A DNA stretch of 64,000 nucleotides, from positions 3,415,001 to 3,479,000 of the forward strand of contig OY979723.1 in NCBI GenBank assembly GCA_963855995.1. Direction: 5' to 3'. This document shows, piece by piece, positions 11,656-23,216 of this stretch (position 1 is the first letter of the stretch; each line of letters begins with the position of its first letter). A program made the translations under genes and the position numbers. The notes beneath the pieces are model-generated. The model had not been told where the DNA came from and did not search any database. It worked only from the letters and a program-made list of their open reading frames with translations. The stretch is from Muricea muricata (lineage: Eukaryota > Cnidaria > Anthozoa > Malacalcyonacea > Plexauridae).

Positions 11656-14600
11656 TTAGCAACCATAAAATTCCACCCTCATCGAGATATGTTCATACCA
11701 GGCGGTTGGGTGAAGGCGAATGAATCTTGCCATGATAGCAGGTGAAATATTCTGACGAACAGTCGAATTTTGATCCCTGTTCCCCTGGAACTCCTGAGGA
11801 AATAAAGAGAAAAATAATTGTAAAGCCACAGTTAACAGTTTAACGGGACATAATGCAATCACTGGACTAATCTTTGAACTGGATTATCGACTTGAATTTT
11901 GGACTCAAGGCTCAACATTTTGTAATGTTTTCTCCGTTCGCTTTCAACCAGCCTATCAATGAAACTAGTATATGTAATTTCTTTAGCCTTTAATGATTAA
12001 CTAGTTCCAGTCCCGATCATAATAATAATTTGAGCTCAAATCCCCAATGGTATATGGTGTCAATCTATCAATTGCGATTTTTTTTAGAAAATGTCGTGAA
12101 GGCGAACTAAAACAAATTAGATGAGTAAGCAGATTGAAATAATAAAGTGACAAAACCGTTAAGAAATAGCTTTTATTAAAAAACTTAAAATGCATCAATG
12201 TCGTTCCCCGAGCCCACGATTCCTCTAGGCTAAAGAACAAGCAGAGACTCTGCGATAATCCATAACCGGACGCCCAGAATCTGAGCATTGTTTGTACTGC
12301 GCATGTATGAAAAGCAACAGCGAGCTGTCAATCTTTTCACCATGTTTGTTTAATTATGTTTCAAACATGAAAGTGTGCATTGAAAACGTGTTGGTAATCA
12401 AACAGGTTTTAATATGAAACATAAAACTCTCCTTCCTTCGCGTTGAATGATCGTGGACTCGGGAAATGAGATTGAGAATGCATAGTGAAGGTTCAAAATC
12501 GAGTCCCGTCCAAAATTGCAAGTGCAAACGCCAATGTTGCTGACGCGACAACTGTGATACAGCTGTTAGCTTTGCAATTGCGGGAACCACTGAATATTTT
12601 GATAAAATACAAAACACTGGTAATACCGAATATTGAAATCATCTTTATTTCTCAACGTTTCGACTAGTCTTCAAGGAATCTTTCGCAATTCGCAGACAGA
12701 AGCCTGAACTCAATTATGGCACGAAAGCATCTCTAGAACTGTCAATTTAATTTCAATTGATGTAATGTGGTTGTAACTAGAGCAATCGCTTTATATTTAG
12801 CAGCCAGCGTGCAATTTAATCCACTCCTGATGATGACTTCAAACGAGTCGAAACGTTGAGAAATAAAAATGATTTCAATATTCGGTATTACCATTGTTTT
12901 GTATGTTAGCTTTGCAGTTACACCTTAGATATTAAAGATTATTGACCGAGCGTGAGGTCTGTACCGTAAAACATCGGACTGAGGTTTTTTAGTACCGATA
13001 TTTCGCGGTACAGACCGAACAAGCAAGGTCAATATCAAACTGTTTATAATATGGCCCGCAGTCATTTTCAGAGTTAGTATACGGCATTCTGTACTTAAAT
13101 GACGTCGATCGTGGTTTCGTTAATTACAATACAAAAAAGTTGAACACGACAAAACTTTATTTCTTAATCATAAAGTTTGCAAACATGTAAGTAAAACATT
13201 AATTTTTGTTAATAAGTATATTACAAGCAGTAAAAAGTGCGATTAAAAACACGGGGAAAAAGCCCGGCTCTAATACGGAAATTTACAGACCACCGTCCAA
13301 ATACGGGTTTTACTGACGGCACGTCGACCAATCAGAATGCAGGAGTCTTTAAAGCCATATAATAAACGTATTTACACAGTTGAATTTTAAACAAGAACAT
13401 TGGTGTCTGTGGAAATGTTGACCTTTAAACATTTCTTTGGTGGGGGGGGGGGCGCGGGGAGGTGGTAAATAGGCTGAAAACACAGTTGAATATTTTCTTC
13501 GTAAAATAATTTTAACAACATCAGTGGTGATATTTCTCGGGAATCAAAAAGAAGGCAAACACAACACCCAAACGTTTTAAGACTACATTGTTTATGTTCC
13601 TGTCAGATTAAGTAATTATGTAAATACATATTGCTGGAAAGTATTTAAACTGAAGTCCCAGAGTTTCAACTCGTACCAGGCCATATCATGAGTGACGCAA
13701 AAGCAACATTAGCGCGTTCGGCTTTTCCAGTCGATTCATAAGATTGTATATTGTTTTTCTTACCTTAACGTTCTCATTGAGTTTAAAAGCAAAGAACTGT
13801 TTTCCATCGTTGCCGAAGGATATCGTATACCTTTTTACATGCTGATTTTCCTCAGATCGTCCTTGAGTGCTTATTCCGGTTATAATAGTACATCGTTGAA
13901 AATCTACCTGCAACCACTGATTAAGATCATTTAGCTTTGACGACCATGCCCCTCCTATGCTATCTGGTATGAAGTTCAATCTACCATGGGCTGCCCGATT
14001 TATGTAATGCCATTCGCTTGATGCTGTGATTTGATCATCAGATATATTGTGATTTTCCATTCCGAGAGCCTTTGAATTTTGGCAATCTTGTAAAGATGTG
14101 AAAAAATATCATTATACAGCTAGACCGCCGGTAGTGTTTTTTAATTGAATTAAACTGTGCATAAAAATTGCGTATGTCATGAGCATATGTCTGCAGAAAG
14201 TCCTATAAAAATAAATTCTCTTGGAGAAATACACAAACCTGATGAAAATCCGGTATGTTTTTCCACCTGTGAGGAAGTAAGTAAATTTTCAAAATGGAAT
14301 ACGATATAAATGATTTAAAAAGTATTAGGTTTACATTCCATCCTGCTTAATTACTTCAATATGTCCAAAAGTGTAAAAAAAGGTGTAAAATAAAATATAA
14401 AAGTGTAGAAGTGATTTTTAAATTCCACTTTTTTACAAGGTGCAATGTGAGTCATAAGCTTGAAGTGATTTACACTGATGAATCTCATCTCTGGCTTCAA
14501 GATTGCGTAATTGAATTCAAAAGAATGCTCTATCCGCTTCTAGATTTCAGCTGATCAATGGATATATTTGCCTTGTGTAAAAATGCTGGGTTCATCCCAC

Positions 14601-17600
14601 TCAAAAGCAGTAACCCGGAATTGAAGCATGCTTTGGAACAAAGCGAAAACTCTTAAAATTTTATTTTAGGCCATGTGTCCAAAATAACGTAAAATGAAAG
14701 ATCAACACAAAATAAATATCTAGCTCAGCTCCGACACGAAGGCACTTTGCAAAACGTAAACAGATATACGCACTGCAAATGTGTCCCACAAGGCTTTAAT
14801 CCTCCTTATTATTTCCAAAGCTCGATAAAAGTTCCATTTTTCTTTCGCGTTGCTCTCTTTTTCTCTTTCTCGAACTTTATTGCTTGATTGGCAGTTTACA
14901 GCATATTTGTTTGACTCTGATTTGTTGTTGTAGCCGACACATGTTGCTGTTTATATATTCATGGCTACCTGCATTATATGAAATTTTATATGGTTGTGTC
15001 AAAGCTCAATTTTTCTGTACTGCAATTGGACAAAAACCTATCACGTGCCGGTCCGCGATACTCCATTGCCTTTGCAACAACGCAACCGCTTCATAACAAA
15101 ACATCTATTGACCGGTTAACGAGAGAATGGGCGAGCTGCGCATGCGCGTCAATCGCCAAAAGTTTCGAAGTTCATTCTTTTATCTAGTTTTGTTTTCAAA
15201 GTTGACTTCAATAAGCGGTGAATTCAGGGCCGACACTAAAGCATTAATTGGGGGGGGGGTGTATATTCATATATTCACGTTCTGCCCGACGAATTTCTTT
15301 TGAAATCAGTTGTCATTACCGTTGATTTAAAAAGAAATTCGTCGGGCAGAACGCGAATATATGAATATGCACCCCCCCCCCAATTAACGCTTTAGTTTCG
15401 GCCCTGGGTGAATTATTCATGCTTTGACACACATACAATATAACAAAACTAGAGCATCGCCGAAAACAGTGAGTTTGTGGCCCCTTTGAGCTTGTTGTTA
15501 AACTCAGCTTCGCCTCGTCTAACAACAGCCTCTCGGGGCCACAAAACTCATTGTTTTCCTCGGTACCAGTAAATAAGTGATAATTGTACGCATTGGTTTG
15601 TCACAAAAAGTCCTCATAATTTTTTCCTTACCATTTTATAAAACATCCACTCTCCTTTTGAACGAGTTCTTCGATTTATTGCCCAAATTTTATTGCTGAG
15701 TTGGCAATTTAAAGCATACTTGTTTGACTTTGGTCGGTAGTTGAAGCCGACACATGTTGAAGATGGAACACATTGAAAGGCACAATCTAGTTCTGAATGG
15801 ACTGCATGACTGGATATGATGTCTTCTTCTGGTAATATGTCGCCTGGTTTTATTACGAAGAAAAAAAGGTGGCAATTAAAAAAAATGTGAATCACCAAGT
15901 TTTCTTGATCTTTAAATATTTGGACTAAATAAGTGAGCCTCAGAAGCAATTTTGGGGAGGGGCTATATACTGTATTCATGTATTTAGGTTCTGCATGACT
16001 AATTTATTTTGAAATTAGTTGTTATTAGAGTTGATCTCAAAATAATTTAGTTGGCCAGAACTCGAATTCATTAATATAAGCCCCCTTTAATATGCCCCCT
16101 GCTCAAGCTAGTGATATTTTGGCGTTTGAGGACATTCAATTGCAAACTAAAAAGTCGTCATGGAGCGTACAGTATGTTGGCTGTATAATTATAGTCTAAA
16201 CTCGAAAATAGTACAACCTTAGCAACCTTAGCAACCTTACAATAAATTAGCAATTATGCCATTCAGGTTTTTTATGCGAAGACACTTAAAGCAGGGCAAT
16301 ATGATATCATGCTGTTGTCATGGCACCAATGTTAATTTATCTTGAAAAAGTGATGATGACAAAGTCTTAAATTGAAATATGACATTGCCAAGAATTCAAG
16401 ATACACTTTTGATCAAAAGAAGACAATAATTTATGAGGATGAAGTGATTTTTGATTAGAATTAAGGGTTAAGCGCGTGTATGAGTATTATTAGTTATACA
16501 AGTGTTGCAGTGTTTTCAATATTTGTTTGGCAATACTTAGCAACCCTTCTCATTTTATTATTATGGCATCTCTTTTGAAATGAATACAATAAACATTGCT
16601 TTGCACTCCCCTAAGTATTGAAAATAGTGTATTAAGATTGGGGTTTCAAATATTATCCAATAAAAATTGATTTTCAAGAGAATCACAAATTGAGATACCA
16701 TTAAAAGGTATCAGAAGTACTCAGGGTACTTTCCAAGCTATTTTGGAAATGTTCTGATAATTGGATTAGCATAAACGAAAAAACTGAGTATAAGGTCACA
16801 AAGAAGAAGAGCATGTTTTGAACTTGTGAATAGCTTTTATCTGTGTAATCCACATCAAATAGACATGACCTTGGATTCTATCAGCTGAATTGCAAAAAAT
16901 CAATACGTGTAACATTTTGTAGTGTTTGCACTTTCTTTGAATGAAAAACTGTATTTGAAGAGGATAACTGAAAACAGTGGGTGCACACTAACAAGTGTGG
17001 GTCCCTCAATTCAGTGTTATCTACCCTACAAAGCATATTCAGCATACCTTATGAAAGTTTGTACTGTGTGGTATTACATGATTGCTTGATTTAGATACTA
17101 CTACGCGAGATTTTATGGTTCACGCATGCAAAATACTAAAGCAACGACACAAAATTATATGGCTACAAATCTAATTTTATCATTACGACATTTTTTACTG
17201 TCTAAGACAAAGAGGATCGAAATCATTTATTCCCAAACATTTTCTTGGCACAGACAGAATTTTTCAAAGCTACTTGTTATTTTTACGGTTACACAGCTGC
17301 ATGTGTGCTGTGATAAAAACTATGGAATTTTTCTGTACGACACTTGCCCTGATCTCACACTTTTGTAAAAATTTTCTGACTTTTAAAAGATGATTCTATC
17401 CACCTACTTTAACTAACAGCCATTCTAAACTCCCTGCTTGGTTATGCAATATTATAGAACAAAACATAGTAAACATCAGCTATGAATCACGTTCATAGGT
17501 CAATAAGATGGATTGCAAAAAATTAATACATGCAAAATCTTGTAGTGTTTGCACTTGAATGAAGAACTGTATTTGAAGAGAATAATAGATAACATTGAGT

Positions 17601-18843
17601 TCACACTAACGTACAAAAGTGGTACCCAAGTTAGTTTTATCTACACCCTACAAAGCATATGTATTCAGCATATCTTATGAAAAGTTTGTACTGCGTGGTA
17701 TAATTGATTCATCTACATAATACGAAACGAAATTATATGATGCACAGCTGGTGTGAAAGTGTATAAGAAACACAGAGAAAAAAGAGGAACTCATTTATTC
17801 CCAACCAATTTCTTGGCACAGTCAGAATTTTTCGAAGCTACGTGTTATTTTTACGGTACGTGCACAACTGCATGTGTGCTCTGATAAAATTTATTGAATT
17901 TTTCTATAGCTACGACACATACCCTAGTCTGCCACATTTTGTAAAATTTTAAATGATTCTTCCGTCCTACTTTGACTAACAGCTATGATGGAAGCCAAGA
18001 ATTTTAACAACAATAAATTTAAGACGATGAACTCCATCATGTCACTTTAAAAGACAGCGATGAATATTTTCGACTAGAAGTGAGGTTCTTAGCAAATAGA
18101 TAATATGTGTTTACTTTGCACCTGTAGCAACAACGCATTGTGTCACAAGTTAAGTGGTTCAATCCATTTTCTCTCAGTTTACATATTATCAAGCTAGAGT
18201 TCTATTTCGTGCAAAACTGACTGCTTGGGTCATAGAATGTTATAGAACAAAATATAGTAAACATCGACTATGAAGCACGTTCATAGGTCAGTAAGATGGA
18301 TTGCAAAAAAACAAAACAGTCATGTAACATCTTGTAGTGTTTGCACTTTCCTTGAATGAAGAACTGTATATGAAGAGGATAATAATAGATAACAGTGAGT
18401 TCACCTAACAAAAGTGGGACCCTCATTTTTGTTGTATCTATAGTCGACAAAGGATATCTATTCAGCATATCTTATTGAAAGTGTGTACTGCGTGGTATAA
18501 TTGCTTCTTCTACATAATGCGACACGAGATTACATGAAGCACAGCTGATGTGGAAGTGGAGAAGAAACACAGAGAAACAAAGTTGAACTCATTTATTCCC
18601 AAGCATTTTCATGGCACAGATAGAATTTTTCGAAGCTACGTGTTATTTTTACGTTTAAACAGCCGCAGGTGTGCCGTGATAAAAACTATGGAATATTTCT
18701 ATACGACACTTACCCGGATCAGGCACTTTTTTAAAGACCTTCTGATTTTTAAAAGATGATTCTTGCGTCCTACTTTGACTAACAGCCATGATGGAAGCAG
18801 AGAATTTCAACAACAATAAATTTAAGACGATGAACTCCATCAT
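11656..18843 (-). CDS. Gene 2: secreted PAN-discoidin protein, chimeric
   Basis: Exons in transcript order: 18714-18843, 15632-15843, 14239-14266, 13764-14086, 11656-11793. They total 831 nt (276 residues plus TAA) with phases 1-0-1-0. The signal peptide begins MMEFIVLNLLLLKF. The usual SQC cysteine is serine (SQSRTQ) and the PAN start reads VPDPG. The PAN exon is 9 nt shorter than the norm (212 nt). The microexon encodes VEKHTGFSSG. The discoidin half-domains are intact and end HISMRVEFYGC. The PAN exon and its flanks resemble gene 5, whereas the microexon and discoidin exons resemble gene 3. A truncated gene 3-like PAN exon remains at 14810-14952. Use of the 18714-18843 first exon is inferred, since it is the only open one of five copies. 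Confidence 0.75.
12580..12903. mobile_element. Penelope-like fragment pair with target duplication in gene 2 intron 4
   Basis: Gene 3 lacks this block. It is bounded by a duplication of about 15 bp, TTAGCTTTGCAATT / TTAGCTTTGCAGTT (near 12566-12579 and 12906-12919). It contains two inverted copies of an end sequence (ACCGAATATTGAAATCATC / its inverse, with CTCAACGTTTCGACT). The right copy holds CTGATGA...GAAAC, a hammerhead-like core. The assignment to Penelope-like elements rests on this structure and on recalled features of the family. Confidence 0.6.
13042..13368. mobile_element. MITE with TTATAATATGGC ends, shared by the gene 2/3 duplicate
   Basis: The ends TTTATAATATGGC and GCCATATAATAAA face each other. 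Inside the right end lies GTCGACCAATCAGAATGCAG, a motif typical of MITEs. The gene 3 counterpart (about 21915-22232) has lost its left end, so the insertion predates the duplication. Confidence 0.55.
14810..14952 (-). pseudogene. Truncated PAN exon with lost splice donor
   Basis: It aligns with the gene 3 PAN exon (24072-24292), with ANCQ-type residues and a CVGYN-like stretch, but stops abruptly near 14952 at CACATGTTGCTGTTT. From there the sequence becomes the gene 5-type intron (TTCATGGCTACCTGCATTAT, also at about 41361). The donor GT is changed to AT at 14808-14809. It encodes only about 48 codons of the domain and cannot splice normally. It is the relic of the recombination that gave gene 2 its present PAN exon. 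Confidence 0.8.
15225..15406. mobile_element. hAT-like MITE copy A, TSD GGTGAATT
   Basis: The element starts CAGGGCCGACACTAAAGC and ends in the inverse (GCTTTAGTTTCGGCCCTG), with long inner arms (tctgcccgacgaatttctttt). Eight bases, GGTGAATT, flank both sides (15217-15224, 15407-15414). The paralogous gene 5 intron has the unoccupied site at about 42683-42697. The CAGGG start and 8-bp duplication fit hAT. Confidence 0.85.
17347..17432 (-). pseudogene. Decayed exon 1 copy (a) with GC donor
   Basis: It retains the part from the Cys-equivalent region to the donor (VSQSRT-like text), but the donor reads GCAAGTG instead of GTAAGTG. The signal-peptide half is gone, replaced by the CATTCTAAACTC flank. 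Copy (d) at 19162-19245 has the same two lesions. Confidence 0.65.
17933..18040 (-). pseudogene. Decayed exon 1 copy (b)
   Basis: It starts MMEFIVLNLLLLKF like the open copy. A deletion after the SQSRTEES stretch shifts the frame, and the last codon before the donor becomes TAG. The donor is GTATGTG. It cannot join to the PAN exon in frame. Confidence 0.7.
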
Positions 18844-19161
18844 CTCACTTTAAACGCCAGCAATGAATATTTTCGCCTAGAAGTGAAGTTCTTAGCAGAT
18901 GGATAATGTGTGTTTAGTTAGCAACCGTAGCAACAGCCTAAAGTGTCACAAGTTAAGTAGTTCAAACCATTTTCTCTGAATTTACATAATTAAGAAGCTA
19001 GAGCTTTATTTCATGCTAAACTCCCTGATGGGGTATGGAATACTATAGAATAAAATATAGTAAACACCAGCTATGAAGCACGTTTATAGCTACTTGTTAT
19101 TTTTACACAGCTGCATGCGTGCTGTGATAAAAACTGTGGAATTTTTCTATGCGACAGTTGC

Positions 19162-19245
19162 CCTGATCTAGCACTTTTGTAAAAATTTTCAGATTTTTAA
19201 AAGATGATTCTATCGACTTACTTTAACTAACAGCCATTCTAAACT
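19162..19245 (-). pseudogene. Decayed exon 1 copy (d) with GC donor
   Basis: Same structure as copy (a): GCAAC-type donor change and loss of the signal-peptide half. The shared lesions show that (a) and (d) come from one duplicated defective unit. Confidence 0.6.
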
Positions 19246-19791
19246 CACTGCTTGGGTATAGAATATTACAGAATAAAATATAGTAAGCGTACTAAACTCA
19301 CTGCTTCGGTATAGAATATTATCAAGAATAAAACATAGTAAATATCAGCTATGAAGCACGTTCATTGGTGAATAAGATGGATCGCAAAAAATCAGTACAT
19401 GTAGAATCTTGAAGTGTTTTCACTTTTCTCGAATGAAGAACTGTATTTTAAGAGGATAACAGTGAGTTCACACCAACAAAAGTGGTCCCTCAATTTAGTT
19501 GTATATATGCCCTACAAAGCATATATTTCCAGCATATCTTATGGAAATTAAGTTTGTCAGGTATAATTGCTTCATATAGATAATACGACACGAGATTATA
19601 TATATGCGACTCGAGATGATATGAAGCACAGCTGGTGTGGAAGTGGTGAAGAAACAAAGAGGAACTCATTTATTCCCAAACATTTTCTTGGCACAGACAG
19701 AATTTTTCGAAGTACGTGCTATTTTTACGTTTACACAGCCGCATATGTGTGCTGTGATAAAAACTATGGAATATTTCTATACGACACTTAC

Positions 19792-19891
19792 CCTGATCTG
19801 GCACTTTTCTAAAGACCTTCTAGTTTTTAAAAGATGATTCTTGCGTCCTACTTTGATTAAGAGCCATGATGGAAGCAGAGAATTCAGTCAT
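19792..19891 (-). pseudogene. Decayed exon 1 copy (e) with 30-nt deletion and a stop
   Basis: It is 100 nt against 130 nt in the open copy. Thirty bases of the signal-peptide core are lost in phase, and a CAG to TAG change interrupts the later part. The GT donor is kept. A secretion signal is unlikely, and no product can reach the PAN domain. Confidence 0.7.
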
Positions 19892-20094
19892 CTCACTTTA
19901 AAAGCCAGCAATAAATATTTTCGACTTAAAGTGAGTTTCTTACCAGATGGATAATTTGTTTTTACTTTGCAACCGTAGCAACAACGTAAAAGTGTCATAA
20001 GTTAGGTGATTCAATCCGTATTCTCTCAATTTACATATTAACAAGCTAGAGTTCTATTTCGTGCTAAACTCACTGCTTGGGTCATAGAATGTTT

Positions 20095-23000
20095 TAGCGC
20101 AAAATGTGCTATGCATCAAAGCAACTGATACGGCCGAACCCCTTTGCCGTCGGTTGGCAATGACTTTTTTTATGATCAATTATTATTTTTGTAGAGACTT
20201 GATTTCACCAGGATACAGGTATTACAGTAAGCAGGGAATCTTTTGAGGGAATTGCATACTTGTCGTAGAAACGTTTTAGTCGTAGTATATTTAATAAAGA
20301 AGTTAAAAATACTATGAGTTGAAATACTGCGATCATCAGCAAACGAAAAGGAGGGCCTCCGCTCGAAACCATGATCGAATTTTCCCCGACCGTTTCAGAT
20401 TATGAAGCTAGCTATACCTTTCGCGTACTTTCGACTGCACTACATACACTGCACGGTTAGTTCCAAGAATTATCACGCAGTATTTGTCAGTTTTGCAATC
20501 TTAGATTATGGAGAAACCGTACGGAGCCTCTTTACATTACATCTACCAATCAGGAAATTAATGCGTAAAGATGAGCTAGCCAGCACATGGACAAGAACTA
20601 TAGCAACCATAAAATTCCACCCTCATTGAGATATGATATTGCCAGGCTGTTGGGTGAACGCGAATGAATCTTGCCGTGATAGCAGGGGAAATATTGTGAT
20701 GAACAATCGAATTTTGATCACTGTTTCCCTGGAACTCCTAAGGAAATAAAGAGGAAAATCATTGTAAAGCCACAGTTAACAGTTTAACAGGACATAATGC
20801 AAGCACTGGACTAATCTTTTAATTTGATTATCGACATGAATTTTGGACTCAAGACTCAATATTTTATAACGTTTTCTCCGTTTGCTTTCAACCAGCCTAT
20901 CAATGAAACTAGTATGTAATTTATGTAATTTTAGACTTTGCATGGTGAATTTTATATTAATTTATAAACAATTTGTGGAAACACCATGTTAATTTTAATT
21001 GATTTTAATTATGAATCTGAGCTTTCGGCCCGTTTGACTCAGGCCATCATCAGAGATAATTACAACAGTTAAAACGTACGCGCGATATGTAAACGTCATT
21101 TGATTTAAATCCAATGTTCAAATGAGCGCGCGCTAATAAATTTAATGTTAAATTATCTAATTACTATACAACAGCTAGTCAAATAGACATGTCCAGGTGT
21201 CGTGCAGAGGTTTCCCATCTTGCGGGATTGTTTTGTTTTTATAAATCTCAACTGATTCACGATTAATAAATAAATTAATAAATTAATAGTATGTAATTTC
21301 TTTAGCCTTTAATGATTAACTAGTTCCAGTCCCGATAATAATAATAATTTGAGTGCAAAACCCCAATGGTATAGCGTCAATCTATCAATTGCGATTTTTT
21401 AAGAAAATGTCGCGAATGCGAACTAAAACAAATTAAAAGAGTAAGCAGATTGAAATTATAAAGCGACAAAACCGTTAAGAAATAGCCTTTATTAAAATAC
21501 TTAGAATGCATCAATGTCGTTAGGCGAAAGAACGAGAAGCTCTGCGATAATCCATAACCGAACGCCCAGAATCTGGGCATTGCTTGTACTGCGCATGTAT
21601 GAAAAGCAACTGCGAACTGTCAACCTTTTTGCCATGTTTCAAACATGAAGGTGTGAATGGAAAACGTGCTGTCAATCAAACAGGTTTTAATATGAAACAA
21701 AAAACTCTCGTTCCTTCGCGCAGATGGATCGTGGACTCGAGGAATGAGATTGAGAATGCATAGTAAAAGTTTAAAGTCCAGTTCGTCCAAAATCGTCAGT
21801 GCAAACGCCAATGTTGCTGACGCCACAACTGTGATAAAGCTGTTAGCTTTGTAGTTGCACCTTAAATATTAAAAGGTTATTGACCGAGCGTCAGGTCTGT
21901 ACCGTGAAATATCAGAATGACTTGCAGTCATTTTCAGAGTTAGTGGGACATTTAGTTTTTAAATGACGTCAATGGTGGTTTCGTTAATTGGAATACAAAA
22001 AAATTGAACATGACAAAACTTTTTTTACACATGAAGTTCTTAAACATATCAGTAAAACATAAATTTCATTAATAAGTATATTGCAAGCAGTAAATAGTGT
22101 GATTAAAAACACTGGGAAAAAGCCCGGTCTGAATACGGAAATTTACGGACCACCGTCCTAATACGGGTTTTTATTGACGGCACGTCGACCAATCAGAATG
22201 CAGGATTCTTCAAAGCCATATAATAAATGTATTTACACAGTTTAAGTTAAATTTTAAACAAGAACATTGGTGTCTGTGGAACTGTTGACCTTTAAACATT
22301 TCTTTGGTGGGGGGGGGGGGGGGAGGAGGTGGTAAATAGGCTGAAAAATCACAGTTGAATATTTTCTTCGTAAAACAATTTTAACAACATCAGTGTTGAT
22401 ATTTCTCGGCAATAAAAAAGAAGGCAAACACTACACCCAAACGTTTTAAGACTCCATTGTTTATGTTGCCGTCAGATTGAATATGTACATACATATTGCT
22501 GAAAAGTATTTAAACTGAACTCCCAGAGTTTCAACTCGTACCAGGCCATATCGTGAGTGTCGCAAAAGCAACATTAGCGCATTTGGCTTTTCCAGTCGAT
22601 TCATAAGATTGTATATTGTTTTTCTTACCTTAACGTTTTCATTGACTTTATATGCAAAGAACTGTTTTTCATCGTCGCCGAAGGATATCGTATACCTTTT
22701 CACATACTGACTTTGATCAGATCGTCCTTGCGTGCTTATTCCAGTAATATAATGGTACATCGCTGAAAATCTACCTGCAGCCACTGGTTAAGATCATTTA
22801 GTTTTGACGACCATGCCCCTCCTACGCTACCTAGGCCTGGTACAAAGTTCAATCTACCATGGGCTGCCCGATTTATGTCAAGCCATTGGCTTGATGCTGT
22901 GATTTGATCATCGGATATATCATGATTCTCCATTCCGAGAGCCTTTGAATTTTGGCAATCTTGTAAAGATGTGAAAAAAAGTCATTAGAAAAAATTCAAT

Positions 23001-23120
23001 TAAACTGTACGTAAAAATTGAGTATGTCGTGAGCATACGTCTGCATAAAGTCGTATAAAAATGAATTTTCTCGGAGAAATACACAAACCTGATGAAAATC
23101 TGGTATGTTTTTTCACCTGT
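20095..23120. repeat. Segmental duplicate of 11100-14270
   Basis: Gene 3 side of the duplicated block described at 11100-14270. It contains exon 5, exon 4 and the microexon in the same order, with the private insertion 20923-21287. Confidence 0.85.
20923..21287 (-). mobile_element. Penelope-like fragment, 12-bp target duplication, hammerhead-like core
   Basis: A 365-bp insertion, absent from gene 2, is flanked by AGTATGTAATTT (20911-20922 and 21288-21299). The minus strand from 21053 reads CTGATGAT-GGCC-loop-GGCC-GAAAG. The end sequence TTTGTGGAAACACC also occurs near 24352, where it is arranged as an inverted pair. The family assignment is from recall. Confidence 0.65.
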
Positions 23121-23216
23121 GAGAAATAAGTAGAATTTCAAAATGGCATACGGTATAATTTATTTAAAAAGTATTAGGTTTACATTCCAGCCTGCCTAAT
23201 TACTTCAAAATGATCT

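Larger units (their letters stand above)
11100..14270. repeat. Segmental duplicate of 20095-23120 (3' halves of genes 2 and 3)
   Basis: The two blocks run in parallel from the gene 3' flank (ccctttgccgtcgg, gcaatgacttttttta) through exon 5, intron 4, exon 4 and the microexon. Two insertions tell the copies apart: a Penelope-like piece at 12580-12903 only in gene 2, and another at 20923-21287 only in gene 3. Both carry the poly-G tract near 13440 / 22310 and the same internal MITE (13042-13368). Confidence 0.85.
17100..20100 (-). repeat. Tandem repeats of 400-800 bp carrying five copies of exon 1
   Basis: Each unit holds a signal-peptide exon with the flank TTCCCAAACATTTTCTTGGCA, TTTTTCGAAGCTACGTG, TGTGCTGTGATAAAAACT and a more distant TTTGCACTT / GAAGAACTGTAT block. 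Exon-1 copies lie at about 17347-17432, 17933-18040, 18714-18843 (open), 19162-19245 and 19792-19891. Unit spacing is irregular, so the array has grown and lost pieces unevenly. Confidence 0.85.

Noticed and set aside
22461-22784. Separate gene starting MAAGRFSAMYHYITGIS
   Set aside because: It is the shifted second half of the gene 3 discoidin exon after the two-base insertion. The apparent start is created by the frameshift.
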